27,523 bases of DNA from an uncultured Oscillospiraceae bacterium (lineage in GTDB: Bacteria > Bacillota > Clostridia > Oscillospirales > Oscillospiraceae): the NCBI GenBank assembly GCA_900756575.1, contig CAAEKQ010000063.1, positions 1-27,523 of the forward strand, read 5' to 3'. Under the pieces are notes generated by a model. That model was not told where the DNA came from and did no database searches. It saw only the letters and a program-made list of their open reading frames with translations. A program made the position numbers and the translations under genes. Shown here one piece after another: positions 21,416 to 27,523 of the stretch. How positions within the stretch are numbered: position 1 is the first letter of the stretch; each line of letters begins with the position of its first letter.

Positions 21416-22315
21416 TTAGGAGCGCTTGGTTTCTCCTGCCGCCATTTTTCCCGTCCAATCCTCAAAATAGCACAGCATGGTCTGGGACACCACGGAGTTG
21501 GCCGTTTTCGGAAAGGCCAGGCCGATGGTGCGGCTGCATCGGGGCTCCAACGGCCGGGCCACTACGCCGCTGGTAAAGGCCCGCAGCACCAGCTCCTGTG
21601 AGATTGTCACCCCCAACCCGCTCCGCACAAAGGCCATAATCAGCGAATCGTCCCGGAAGCTGTAGGAAATCTCCGGTGTCACCGAGCATTTCTCCAGAAG
21701 ATGCTGAATATCGTTGTCGCAGCCAGGGGTTTCGATGATCAAGGGATACTGAAACAGCTCCGGCAGCGTGATGTTCTCCTGCTCCGCCAGCGGATGTCCC
21801 TCCGGCATCACCGCGCACAGGGGATCCTCCCACAAGGGGTAAAACCGCAGCTCCCCCGCCACAATGGACGAAAGGAACCCGCAGTCCACCTGACCGTGGA
21901 GGATCCAGTCCCGGATTTCGTCGTAATTCCCGTCCAGAATCTCGATCTCCACCTTGGGATAATGGGCCTTAAAATAGTGGATCATCTGGGGCATCCACAG
22001 GGCGGTGATGCTGGAGAAGCTGCCCACCCGCAGCTTTCCCTCCACCTTATGGTTGATGTCGAAGGCCGCCTGCCGCAGCATATATTTGCGGTTCACCAGT
22101 TCCTGGATATAAGGAGTCAGCCGTTTTCCGTTGTCGGTGAGCATCACGCCCCGCTTAAACCGCGCAAACAGCTGCACCCCCAGCTCGTCCTCCAGCCCCG
22201 CCATGATCTGGCTGATGCCCGACTGGGTATAGTTCAGTGCCTCTGCCGCCTTGGAAAAGCTGCCGGTTTCGCAGACCTTCAAAAAGACCTCGTAGCGGTC
22301 GGATAGTTCCTTCAT
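21416..22315 (-). CDS. LysR-family transcriptional regulator
   Basis: A 299-residue LTTR: N-terminal helix-turn-helix (GSFSKAAEALNYTQSGISQIMAGLEDELGVQLFAR, residues 18-52) and an effector domain with RVGSFSSITALWMPQMI and SGLGVTISQELVL. This form (LNYTQSGISQ) belongs to a common clostridial LTTR group. It diverges from an NSS transporter gene, and a palindromic T-N11-A-style box lies over the transporter -35, so it most likely controls that transporter and itself. Confidence 0.94.
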   Translation of the reverse strand: MKELSDRYEVFLKVCETGSFSKAAEALNYTQSGISQIMAGLEDELGVQLFARFKRGVMLTDNGKRLTPYIQELVNRKYMLRQAAFDINHKVEGKLRVGSFSSITALWMPQMIHYFKAHYPKVEIEILDGNYDEIRDWILHGQVDCGFLSSIVAGELRFYPLWEDPLCAVMPEGHPLAEQENITLPELFQYPLIIETPGCDNDIQHLLEKCSVTPEISYSFRDDSLIMAFVRSGLGVTISQELVLRAFTSGVVARPLEPRCSRTIGLAFPKTANSVVSQTMLCYFEDWTGKMAAGETKRS

Positions 22316-22348
22316 GCGCTCACATCCATTACAGAATTTTATGTGTAC

Positions 22349-22371
22349 CAGTAATTATATTTGTTTTACTG
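22349..22371. promoter_or_regulatory. LysR box CAGTAA-N11-TTACTG
   Basis: Arms CAGTAA (22349-22354) and TTACTG (22366-22371), exactly 11 bases apart; the symmetry extends to nine bases per side with one mismatch. It overlaps the transporter -35 (22365-22370). Confidence 0.65.
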
Positions 22372-22393
22372 ATATTATACCCTGTGATATACT
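22365..22393 (+). promoter_or_regulatory. Promoter of the NSS transporter, overlapping the LysR promoter
   Basis: Plus strand: TTTACT (22365-22370), 17-bp spacer, TATACT (22388-22393). On the minus strand a TATAAT (22374-22379) for lysR lies inside this spacer with TTGCCG 18 bp upstream of it, so the two promoters overlap. Confidence 0.65.
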
Positions 22394-22477
22394 AATCCGG
22401 CAAGCAAAAATGCAGGCAATCATGCAAAATTATTGTGTTTTTTGCGCGGCTGCCTGAAACAATGAGGAGAATAGATC

Positions 22478-23869
22478 ATGGAAAAGAAATCAAGCCACTT
22501 TTCCGGGCAGATCGGCTTTGTGCTGGCTGCCGCGGGCAGTGCGGTGGGCGTGGGAAACCTCTGGCGGTTCCCGTATTTGGCGGCCAAGGACGGCGGCGGA
22601 CTGTTTCTGCTGGTGTATCTGGTGCTGGTGCTCACCTTCGGCTTTACGCTGCTGACCTCGGATATCGCCATTGGCCGGAAAACCCAGAAAAGCGCCATCG
22701 GAGCCTATACGGAGATGCACCCCAAGTGGAAGTTTCTCGGCATTCTAACCTTTCTGGTGCCGGTGCTGATTATGACCTATTACGCGGTCATCGGCGGCTG
22801 GATCACCAAATACGCCGTAGTCTATCTCACCGGGCAGGCCCAGGGTGCCGCCCAGGACGACTATTTTACTTCGTTTATCACCTCACCTATCTCTCCGGTG
22901 ATTTTCGCTCTGCTGTTTATGGGCGTAACGGCTTTCATCGTCTATAACGGTGTGGAGGGCGGCATTGAAAAGGTGTCGAAAATCATGATGCCCATACTGC
23001 TGGTGCTGGTGGTGGTCATCGCCGTCTATTCCCTGACCCTGCGCCGCACCGACGAGACCGGCACCGTGCGCACCGGTCTTCAGGGCTTTCTCTATTACAT
23101 CACTCCCCACGCGGAGGGACTAACCGTGGGGCGGTTTTTGCAGATTCTGCTGGACGCCATGAGCCAGCTGTTCTTCTCCCTGAGCGTCTCCATGGGCATT
23201 ATGATTACCTACGGCTCCTATGTGAAGAAGGACGTAAATCTCAACAAGGCCGTCAACCAGATTGAGTTCTTCGATACCGGCGTAGCGCTGCTGGCCGGCG
23301 CCATGATTATCCCCGCAGTGTTCGTGTTCTCCGGCACCGACGGCATGGGCGCAGGCCCCAGTCTGATGTTCGTGTCCCTGCCCAAGGTATTTGCCGCCAT
23401 GGGTACCGCCGGCATTGTCGTTGGCGCACTGTTCTTCATCAGCGCCATTTTTGCCACCCTGACCTCCTGCATCTCCGTGCTGGAATCCATCACCGCCAAC
23501 TGCATGGAGATTTTCCACACCAGCCGAAAAAAGACCGTGCTCATTCTGTCGGTGATCTATCTGGCTGCCTCCGCCGTCATCGCCCTGGGCTACAGCATCT
23601 TCTACTTTGAGGTAAAGCTGCCCAACGGCTCCACCGCGCAGCTGCTGGACATCATGGACTACATCAGCAACAGCGTCATGATGCCCCTGATTGCCCTTCT
23701 ATCCACCATTCTCATCGGCTGGGTAAAGACTCCAGAGTATGTCATCGGGGAAATGGAGCTGGGCGGCTATCCCTTCCGCCGGAAGCGGGTCTATATTGTG
23801 ATGATCCGCTATATTGCGCCGATTATGATGCTGATTCTGTTCCTCCAGTCCACCGGTATTCTGGGCTAA
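22478..23869 (+). CDS. Sodium-dependent transporter, NSS/SNF family
   Basis: A 463-residue LeuT-fold symporter with about 11 spans. The first helix region GFVLAAAGSAVGVGNLWRFPYLAAKDGGGLFLLVYL (residues 13-48) is diagnostic, with unwound-helix Na+ and substrate contacts. FFSLSVSMGIMITYGSYV is the conserved helix 6-7 region. Bacterial relatives take up amino acids such as tryptophan or tyrosine. The shorter 11-helix form suggests a MhsT/Tyt1-like protein rather than LeuT itself, but that is inference. Monocistronic, closed by a terminator, and divergent from its likely LysR regulator. Confidence 0.95.
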   Translation: MEKKSSHFSGQIGFVLAAAGSAVGVGNLWRFPYLAAKDGGGLFLLVYLVLVLTFGFTLLTSDIAIGRKTQKSAIGAYTEMHPKWKFLGILTFLVPVLIMTYYAVIGGWITKYAVVYLTGQAQGAAQDDYFTSFITSPISPVIFALLFMGVTAFIVYNGVEGGIEKVSKIMMPILLVLVVVIAVYSLTLRRTDETGTVRTGLQGFLYYITPHAEGLTVGRFLQILLDAMSQLFFSLSVSMGIMITYGSYVKKDVNLNKAVNQIEFFDTGVALLAGAMIIPAVFVFSGTDGMGAGPSLMFVSLPKVFAAMGTAGIVVGALFFISAIFATLTSCISVLESITANCMEIFHTSRKKTVLILSVIYLAASAVIALGYSIFYFEVKLPNGSTAQLLDIMDYISNSVMMPLIALLSTILIGWVKTPEYVIGEMELGGYPFRRKRVYIVMIRYIAPIMMLILFLQSTGILG

Positions 23870-23885
23870 GTCAGAAAATGCAATG

Positions 23886-23922
23886 CAGGAGATGTACCAC
23901 CCCGGTTCATCTCCTGTTTTTA
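23886..23922 (+). terminator. Terminator of the NSS transporter gene
   Basis: CAGGAGATG (23886-23894) / CATCTCCTG (23908-23916), then TTTTTATTG. Confidence 0.88.
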
Positions 23923-23954
23923 TTGTATTCTTCGATTCTTTATCATTCTCCCCT

Positions 23955-23991
23955 GCCAGCGCCATTTCTCCGATTTGGAGGCGGCGCTGGC
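23955..23991. repeat. Intergenic inverted repeat before trmB
   Basis: GCCAGCGCC (23955-23963) / GGCGCTGGC (23983-23991), a perfect 9-bp stem, with an inner CTCC/GGAG pairing in the loop. Followed by TTCCTTTCC, not a clean T-run. It sits 33 bp after the first terminator and may be a back-up terminator. Confidence 0.55.
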
Positions 23992-24021
23992 TTCCTTTCC
24001 CCAAAATTATACGCTCCCGGC

Positions 24022-24050
24022 TTTACGATTCCCGGTCAATTTGGTATAAT
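24022..24050 (+). promoter_or_regulatory. Promoter of the trmB-response regulator-kinase operon
   Basis: TTTACG (24022-24027), 17-bp spacer, TATAAT (24045-24050) with extended TGG before the -10. Confidence 0.75.
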
Positions 24051-24136
24051 GGTTTTGATTGTACCCTTTTGGTACAGCTGATATGAAAAATCCCTGCCGG
24101 TCTCTGATTATCAGGCCGGAAGAAAGAGGTAGTTTT

Positions 24137-24787
24137 ATGCGAATGCGCAAAAAGCCCAATCTGGTGCCCCGGATGGAGGCCTGCTCCGACATCTGGATTC
24201 GCAATCCCGAGGAACTCCGAGGAAAATGGCGGGAGCTGTATCCCGAGGCCCAGGAGCTTCGGCTGGAAGTGGGCTGCGGAAAAGGAAAATTCACCGCAGA
24301 AACCGCTGCCGCAGAGCCGGACATTCTGCTCGTTGCCATGGAGCGCGTGCCGGAAGCCATGGTCATGGCCATGGAAAAGGCCAAAAACATGGGGCTTCAC
24401 AACGTATTTTTCATCGGTGAGGACGTAGCCCGGGCCGCAGAACTTTTTGCCCCCGGTGAGGTGGACCTGCTGTACATCAACTTCTGCGATCCCTGGCCCC
24501 ATAAAAAGCACGCCCCCCGCCGTCTCACCCATCAGGGCTTTCTGGAACTCTATAAAAAGATTCTAAAGCCCGGGGCAGAGATCCATTTCAAGACCGACAA
24601 CGCCGGACTCTTTGATTTCTCTCTGGAGCAGTTCCAGCTCAGCGGCTATGAGCTGAAAAACGTCACCCACGATCTCCACAAGGACGGCCCGGTTGGTATT
24701 ATGACCGGCTATGAAGAAAAATTCTATGGCCTTGGCACCCCCATCTGCCGGTGCGAGGCGGTTTATCGGGAGGTGAAGGACGCATGA
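24137..24787 (+). CDS. trmB: tRNA (guanine-N7-)-methyltransferase
   Basis: A 216-residue enzyme that methylates G46 in the tRNA variable loop using SAM. LRLEVGCGKGKF is motif I (about residues 50-61), YINFCDPWPHKKHAPRRLT carries the TrmB-specific DPWPKxxH-type signature, and IHFKTDN is the next conserved block. ATG 24137 gives the family opening MRMRKKPNLVPRM with AGAGGT upstream; the frame open from 24059 is not used. Its stop overlaps the response-regulator start by ATGA, an unusual coupling of a tRNA modification gene with a two-component system. Confidence 0.97.
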   Translation: MRMRKKPNLVPRMEACSDIWIRNPEELRGKWRELYPEAQELRLEVGCGKGKFTAETAAAEPDILLVAMERVPEAMVMAMEKAKNMGLHNVFFIGEDVARAAELFAPGEVDLLYINFCDPWPHKKHAPRRLTHQGFLELYKKILKPGAEIHFKTDNAGLFDFSLEQFQLSGYELKNVTHDLHKDGPVGIMTGYEEKFYGLGTPICRCEAVYREVKDA

Positions 24788-25455
24788 ACAACAATGTTAA
24801 GATTCTGATTGCCGACGATGAAGAACGGTGGCGTCGTCTGGTGGGCGATTTCCTCCGGAACGAGGGCTTCAAAACCGTGGAAGCCGCCAACGGTCAGGAG
24901 GCTGTGGAGCTCATCCGGCAGGACAGCGACATTTCCTTGGCGATTTTGGACATTATGATGCCGGTCATGGATGGCATCCAGGCCTGCCAGACCATCCGCG
25001 GATTCAGCCAGATCCCCATCATCATGCTCACCGCAAAGAGTGACGAGGACAGCGAGGTCATGGGCTTTGTCTGCGGCGCGGATGAATACATCTCCAAGCC
25101 CGTAAAGTTTCCCGTGTTCATTGCGCGGGTAAAGGCCCTGCTCAAGCGCTCCGTGACCCTGCGCTCCCAGGTGGAGGTAGCGGGCATCTGCATTGACCCC
25201 GACGCCCATACCGTCACCGTGGACGGTCAGGAGGTCGCTCTCACCCCCCGGGAATTCGAGCTACTCTTATACGTTGCCCAGAACAAGAACATCGCCCTGT
25301 CCCGGCAGCAGATTCTCTCTGCCGTTTGGAATTTCGACTATTACGGCGACGCAAGAACCGTTGACACCCACGTGAAAAACCTCCGCATGAAGCTTGGCAA
25401 CCACGGTTCCGCACTAAAAACCGTCCGGGGCCGGGGCTACAAGCTGGAGGGCTAA
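24784..25455 (+). CDS. OmpR/PhoB-family response regulator
   Basis: A 223-residue regulator: receiver domain with acidic pair D11-D12, phospho-acceptor Asp56 in AILDIMMPVMDG, switch Thr in IIMLTAKS and the Lys in ISKPVKFP; then a winged-helix DNA-binding domain (ALTPREFELLLYVAQNKN..LSRQQILSAVWNFDYYGDARTVDTHVKNLRMKLG). It starts inside the trmB stop (ATGA) and ends one base into the kinase gene (TAATG), so the three are co-translated. Target genes are not apparent; no ABC or resistance gene follows it. Confidence 0.95.
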   Translation: MNNNVKILIADDEERWRRLVGDFLRNEGFKTVEAANGQEAVELIRQDSDISLAILDIMMPVMDGIQACQTIRGFSQIPIIMLTAKSDEDSEVMGFVCGADEYISKPVKFPVFIARVKALLKRSVTLRSQVEVAGICIDPDAHTVTVDGQEVALTPREFELLLYVAQNKNIALSRQQILSAVWNFDYYGDARTVDTHVKNLRMKLGNHGSALKTVRGRGYKLEG

Positions 25456-26945
25456 TGACCATGAGTTCCCACAGCAGTCTTCGGCATAGGCTGATCCTGC
25501 TTTCTATCGGAGTGCTGGCGCTGTATTATGTGCTGGTGTCACTGTTTAGCATTGTGTTTATGGAGCCCTATTACCTCCATAAGGTGGAGCAAAGTCTCGT
25601 GGACGCCTATTCCACCATCCGTGAGGAGGGAGAAATCAATCTCACCACCATTTCGCAGCTGGAGGAGGGAAACCTCTCCTTTGTCATTGCGGATCGAGAA
25701 ACCCTGGATGTGGTCTATAACAGTCAGATGTCCGATAAGTTCTTAAATGACATGGTGGCGCATATGCTGCCCTTCATTCGCGACTACGCAGGAGCATCGG
25801 ACACAGGCTATAACATCAACGCCGACGAGATGTATCAGCATACCACCTCCGGCGCAACGGTCTCCAAAGAGCGTCGAGTGACTCTGGGCGGCGTTACAAA
25901 GGAATACGTGCTGGATATTTCCACATCCTATGCCTCCATTGCTCAAGCCACCACCATTTCGGTGCAGTTTTCCCTGATCGTGGGCCTGCTGGTGATGATT
26001 ATCGCCGTTGTGGCTTTCTCCCGTATGGCAACCATGGTCACTAAGCCCGTTACCCAGATTACAAGCATCGCCAATCAGATTGCGCATCTGGACTTTTCGC
26101 AGAAATGCCAGTCGGATTTGGGCGGCGAGATCGGCGTGATGGCAAACAGCGTCAACACTATGTCCGATGTGATGCAGGACTACATTACCCGCCTGCAAAC
26201 AGCCAACGACCAGCTCAAGGAAGACATTCGTCTTCAGCAGGAGCAGGAGGAGGCCCGCAAAAATTTGGTCTCCAATCTCTCTCATGACCTCAAAACCCCC
26301 ATCGGTCTGATTTCCGGCTATGCCGACGGTCTCCGCTCCGGCATGGCAAAAACCGACGATGAGGTTCAGGAGTATTGCGACGTGATTTGCGACGAATCTG
26401 ACCGCATGATGTCCATGATTCTTCGAATGATGGAGCTGTTCCGGTTGGAAAGCGGCACGGTGGAGATGGTAAAGGAGGAATTCGACCTCTCGGATCTTTT
26501 GGATTATGTGACGGAGATTTTCACCATCGAAATCGAGAAGGAGCAGATTGATTTTCAGAAGGATTATCCTGACAGCCTTTATATCACCTCGGATTACTTC
26601 TGCGTGGAGCAGGTTGTCACCAACTACATGCAGAACGCGGTGTCCCATATGGGCGATGGCAAGAAGCTACGAATCTCCGTGCAGGATCGCGGCAGCTGCT
26701 ATCGCGTATCGTTGTTCAATTCCGCAAAAGCAATCCCCCAGGAGGAGCAGGGCCGCATTTGGGACAGCTTTTATCGTCTGGATAAATCCCGTACCCGCAG
26801 CCGCAGGGAATCCGGTCTGGGACTCAGTATCGTCCGAAGCAATATGGAGCTGTTGGGCGGAGAATACGGAGTGGAAAACACGGAGGGCGGCGTAATCTTC
26901 TGGGCTGAGTTTCCAAAGGGCCCGGAACCGTCCCAGCTCGCCTAG
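25455..26945 (+). CDS. Sensor histidine kinase
   Basis: A 496-residue membrane kinase: first span at 12-34, extracellular sensor region at about 40-165 with no family I recognise, second span at 170-190, HAMP linker (192-245), coiled coil (245-268), phospho-acceptor His277 in NLSHDLKTPIG and the ATPase domain (about 380-490). The N-box reads NYMQNAVSHM and the G2 box ESGLGLSIV; both are somewhat divergent but usable. ATG 25455 overlaps the regulator stop; ATG 25461 is 10 bases from GGAGG and is an alternative. Partner of the upstream response regulator; the signal is unknown. Confidence 0.94.
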   Translation: MTMSSHSSLRHRLILLSIGVLALYYVLVSLFSIVFMEPYYLHKVEQSLVDAYSTIREEGEINLTTISQLEEGNLSFVIADRETLDVVYNSQMSDKFLNDMVAHMLPFIRDYAGASDTGYNINADEMYQHTTSGATVSKERRVTLGGVTKEYVLDISTSYASIAQATTISVQFSLIVGLLVMIIAVVAFSRMATMVTKPVTQITSIANQIAHLDFSQKCQSDLGGEIGVMANSVNTMSDVMQDYITRLQTANDQLKEDIRLQQEQEEARKNLVSNLSHDLKTPIGLISGYADGLRSGMAKTDDEVQEYCDVICDESDRMMSMILRMMELFRLESGTVEMVKEEFDLSDLLDYVTEIFTIEIEKEQIDFQKDYPDSLYITSDYFCVEQVVTNYMQNAVSHMGDGKKLRISVQDRGSCYRVSLFNSAKAIPQEEQGRIWDSFYRLDKSRTRSRRESGLGLSIVRSNMELLGGEYGVENTEGGVIFWAEFPKGPEPSQLA

Positions 26946-26994
26946 CATACAGGCTCCAAAACCGTAGACACAGGATAACGGACCAAACTATCAA

Positions 26995-27041
26995 AATAGA
27001 GCGCCACTGAATCCATTAGGGGAATACAGTGGCGCTCTATT
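26995..27041. repeat. Perfect 15-bp inverted repeat after the kinase gene
   Basis: AATAGAGCGCCACTG (26995-27009) and CAGTGGCGCTCTATT (27027-27041) match perfectly around a 17-base loop. It lies 50 bp after the kinase stop. The T-run that follows is poor (CTATAACTTT), so it is a likely transcript end or mRNA-stabilising hairpin rather than a textbook terminator. Confidence 0.75.
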
Positions 27042-27103
27042 CTATAACTTTGCATTTTGACCGCAATATCACGTAATTCCATAACTTTTCGGTCAGAATA
27101 CGC

Positions 27104-27133
27104 AAAAAGACGCCCTGCAAATGCAGGACGTCT
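27104..27133 (-). terminator. Terminator of the 5S-tRNA transcript
   Basis: AGACG-C-CCTGC / GCAGG-A-CGTCT around loop AAAT, with one mismatched pair; on the minus transcript the stem is followed by TTTTT (27108-27104). Directly downstream of tRNA-Trp. Confidence 0.85.
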
Positions 27134-27136
27134 ATA

Positions 27137-27212
<76 letters not shown>

Positions 27213-27229
27213 ATATGAACTTAATTCAC

Positions 27230-27306
27230 TGGTGGGCCCTCAGGGACTCGAACCCTGGACCGACCGGTTATGAGCCGGTTGCTCTAACCAACTGAGCTAA
27301 AGGCCC
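27230..27306 (-). tRNA. CAT-anticodon tRNA, probably tRNA-Ile2 (or elongator Met)
   Basis: A 77-base cloverleaf on the minus strand: acceptor GGGCCTT, anticodon arm ACCGG-CTCATAA-CCGGT and an encoded CCA. The anticodon is CAT. Pairs C4-G69 and C5-G68, and the GG-CCTTTAGCTCAGTTGG opening, resemble tRNA-Ile2, whose C34 is changed to lysidine by TilS; elongator Met cannot be excluded from sequence alone. Confidence 0.9.
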
Positions 27307-27333
27307 ATGATTTCAATCCAGAAGTAATGCCGC

Positions 27334-27355
27334 CACTATTGTGACGGCATTACCG
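27334..27355 (-). repeat. Hairpin in the tRNA-Asn/CAT-tRNA spacer resembling the 5S rRNA ends
   Basis: Minus-strand GTAATGCCG...CGGCATTAC forms a stem around an AATA loop, extending to about 13 pairs with one G-U. GGTAATGCC is also the 3'-end sequence of the 5S rRNA 90 bp away. It may be an RNase processing stem or a remnant of a 5S junction. Confidence 0.4.
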
Positions 27356-27361
27356 CTTGAT

Positions 27362-27437
27362 TGGCTCCCCAAGTTGGACTCGAACCAACGACCCTGCGAT
27401 TAACAGTCGCATGCTCTACCGACTGAGCTATTGAGGA
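27362..27437 (-). tRNA. tRNA-Asn(GTT)
   Basis: A 76-base cloverleaf on the minus strand: acceptor TCCTCAA with TTGGGGA, anticodon loop CTGTTAA (anticodon GTT), T-loop GGTTCGAGT and an encoded CCA. It follows the 5S rRNA by about 10 bases. Confidence 0.97.
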
Positions 27438-27446
27438 ATGTAAGTG

Positions 27447-27523
27447 TTGGCATTACCTATCTTCACATGCAGTCACCCGCATACTATTGTCGGCACACAT
27501 GAGCTTAACTTCTGTGTTCGGAA
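27447..27523 (-). rRNA. rrf: 5S ribosomal RNA, 3' part (partial at window edge)
   Basis: On the minus strand the sequence reads TTCCGAACACAGAAGTTAAG, the conserved 5S core, then CCGACAATAGTATGCGGGTGAC and the 3' end GAAGATAGGTAATGCC. The 5' part lies beyond the window. The exact 3' end is placed to within a few bases. Together with the tRNAs it marks the tail of an rRNA operon transcribed leftward. Confidence 0.92.

Overview
The window comes from a chromosome of a low-to-mid GC Gram-positive anaerobe, most likely a gut member of Clostridia/Oscillospirales. The basis is consensus sigma-A type promoters with 17-bp spacers, strong GGAGG ribosome binding sites, several likely TTG/GTG starts, and a typical gene set (YerC-type TrpR-like regulator, PfoR-type PTS IIC, PadR-DUF1700-DUF4097 triad, DUF3870, NSS and SSS sodium symporters). 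The genus call is inference. I see no phage, insertion sequence or CRISPR array; this is ordinary core and metabolic chromosome with a few unusual units.

Layout. 1-1379: start of a tRNA-Val gene (minus, cut by the window edge) with a consensus promoter, then an M42 aminopeptidase gene ending in a bidirectional terminator. 1386-3440: minus-strand operon yerC-like / SAM methyltransferase / hslO, the genes joined by 4-bp ATGA overlaps, divergent from purA (3546-4820) across a 25-bp perfect palindrome. 4921-6112: a PfoR-type membrane protein with a leader that can fold in two ways. 6208-8363: rmlA-glf nucleotide-sugar operon. 8431-8565: tRNA-Leu. 8586-11275: mtnA, a DtxR/MntR-type metal regulator and an unusual single-ORF fusion of a hotdog thioesterase with a MobA-like nucleotidyltransferase. 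11275-13210: GntR(YtrA-type)-ABC ATPase-permease operon behind an inverted-repeat operator.

13280-19427 is the most interesting part. It is a probable catabolic cluster on the minus strand: cyclase-family metal hydrolase, 3-hydroxyacyl-CoA-dehydrogenase-family enzyme, DUF3870 protein, Na+/solute symporter and, from its own promoter, a LysR regulator. A divergent MerR-family gene faces the cluster. The cluster promoter has the 19-bp spacer and centred palindrome expected of a MerR-activated promoter, and a strong hairpin plus T-run separates the enzyme genes from the symporter. I read this as an inducible uptake-and-breakdown system for an unidentified small cyclic, amide or lactone-type compound. 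The substrate is not known from sequence.

19437-21367: PadR / DUF1700 / DUF4097 envelope-stress type operon whose promoter lies within a 37-bp dyad. 21416-23922: LysR regulator divergent from an NSS-family sodium-dependent transporter, with a CAGTAA-N11-TTACTG box over the transporter -35. 24022-27041: trmB translationally coupled to an OmpR-type response regulator and its histidine kinase. 27104-27523: tail of an rRNA operon on the minus strand: 5S rRNA (partial), tRNA-Asn, a CAT-anticodon tRNA (probably Ile2), tRNA-Trp, terminator.
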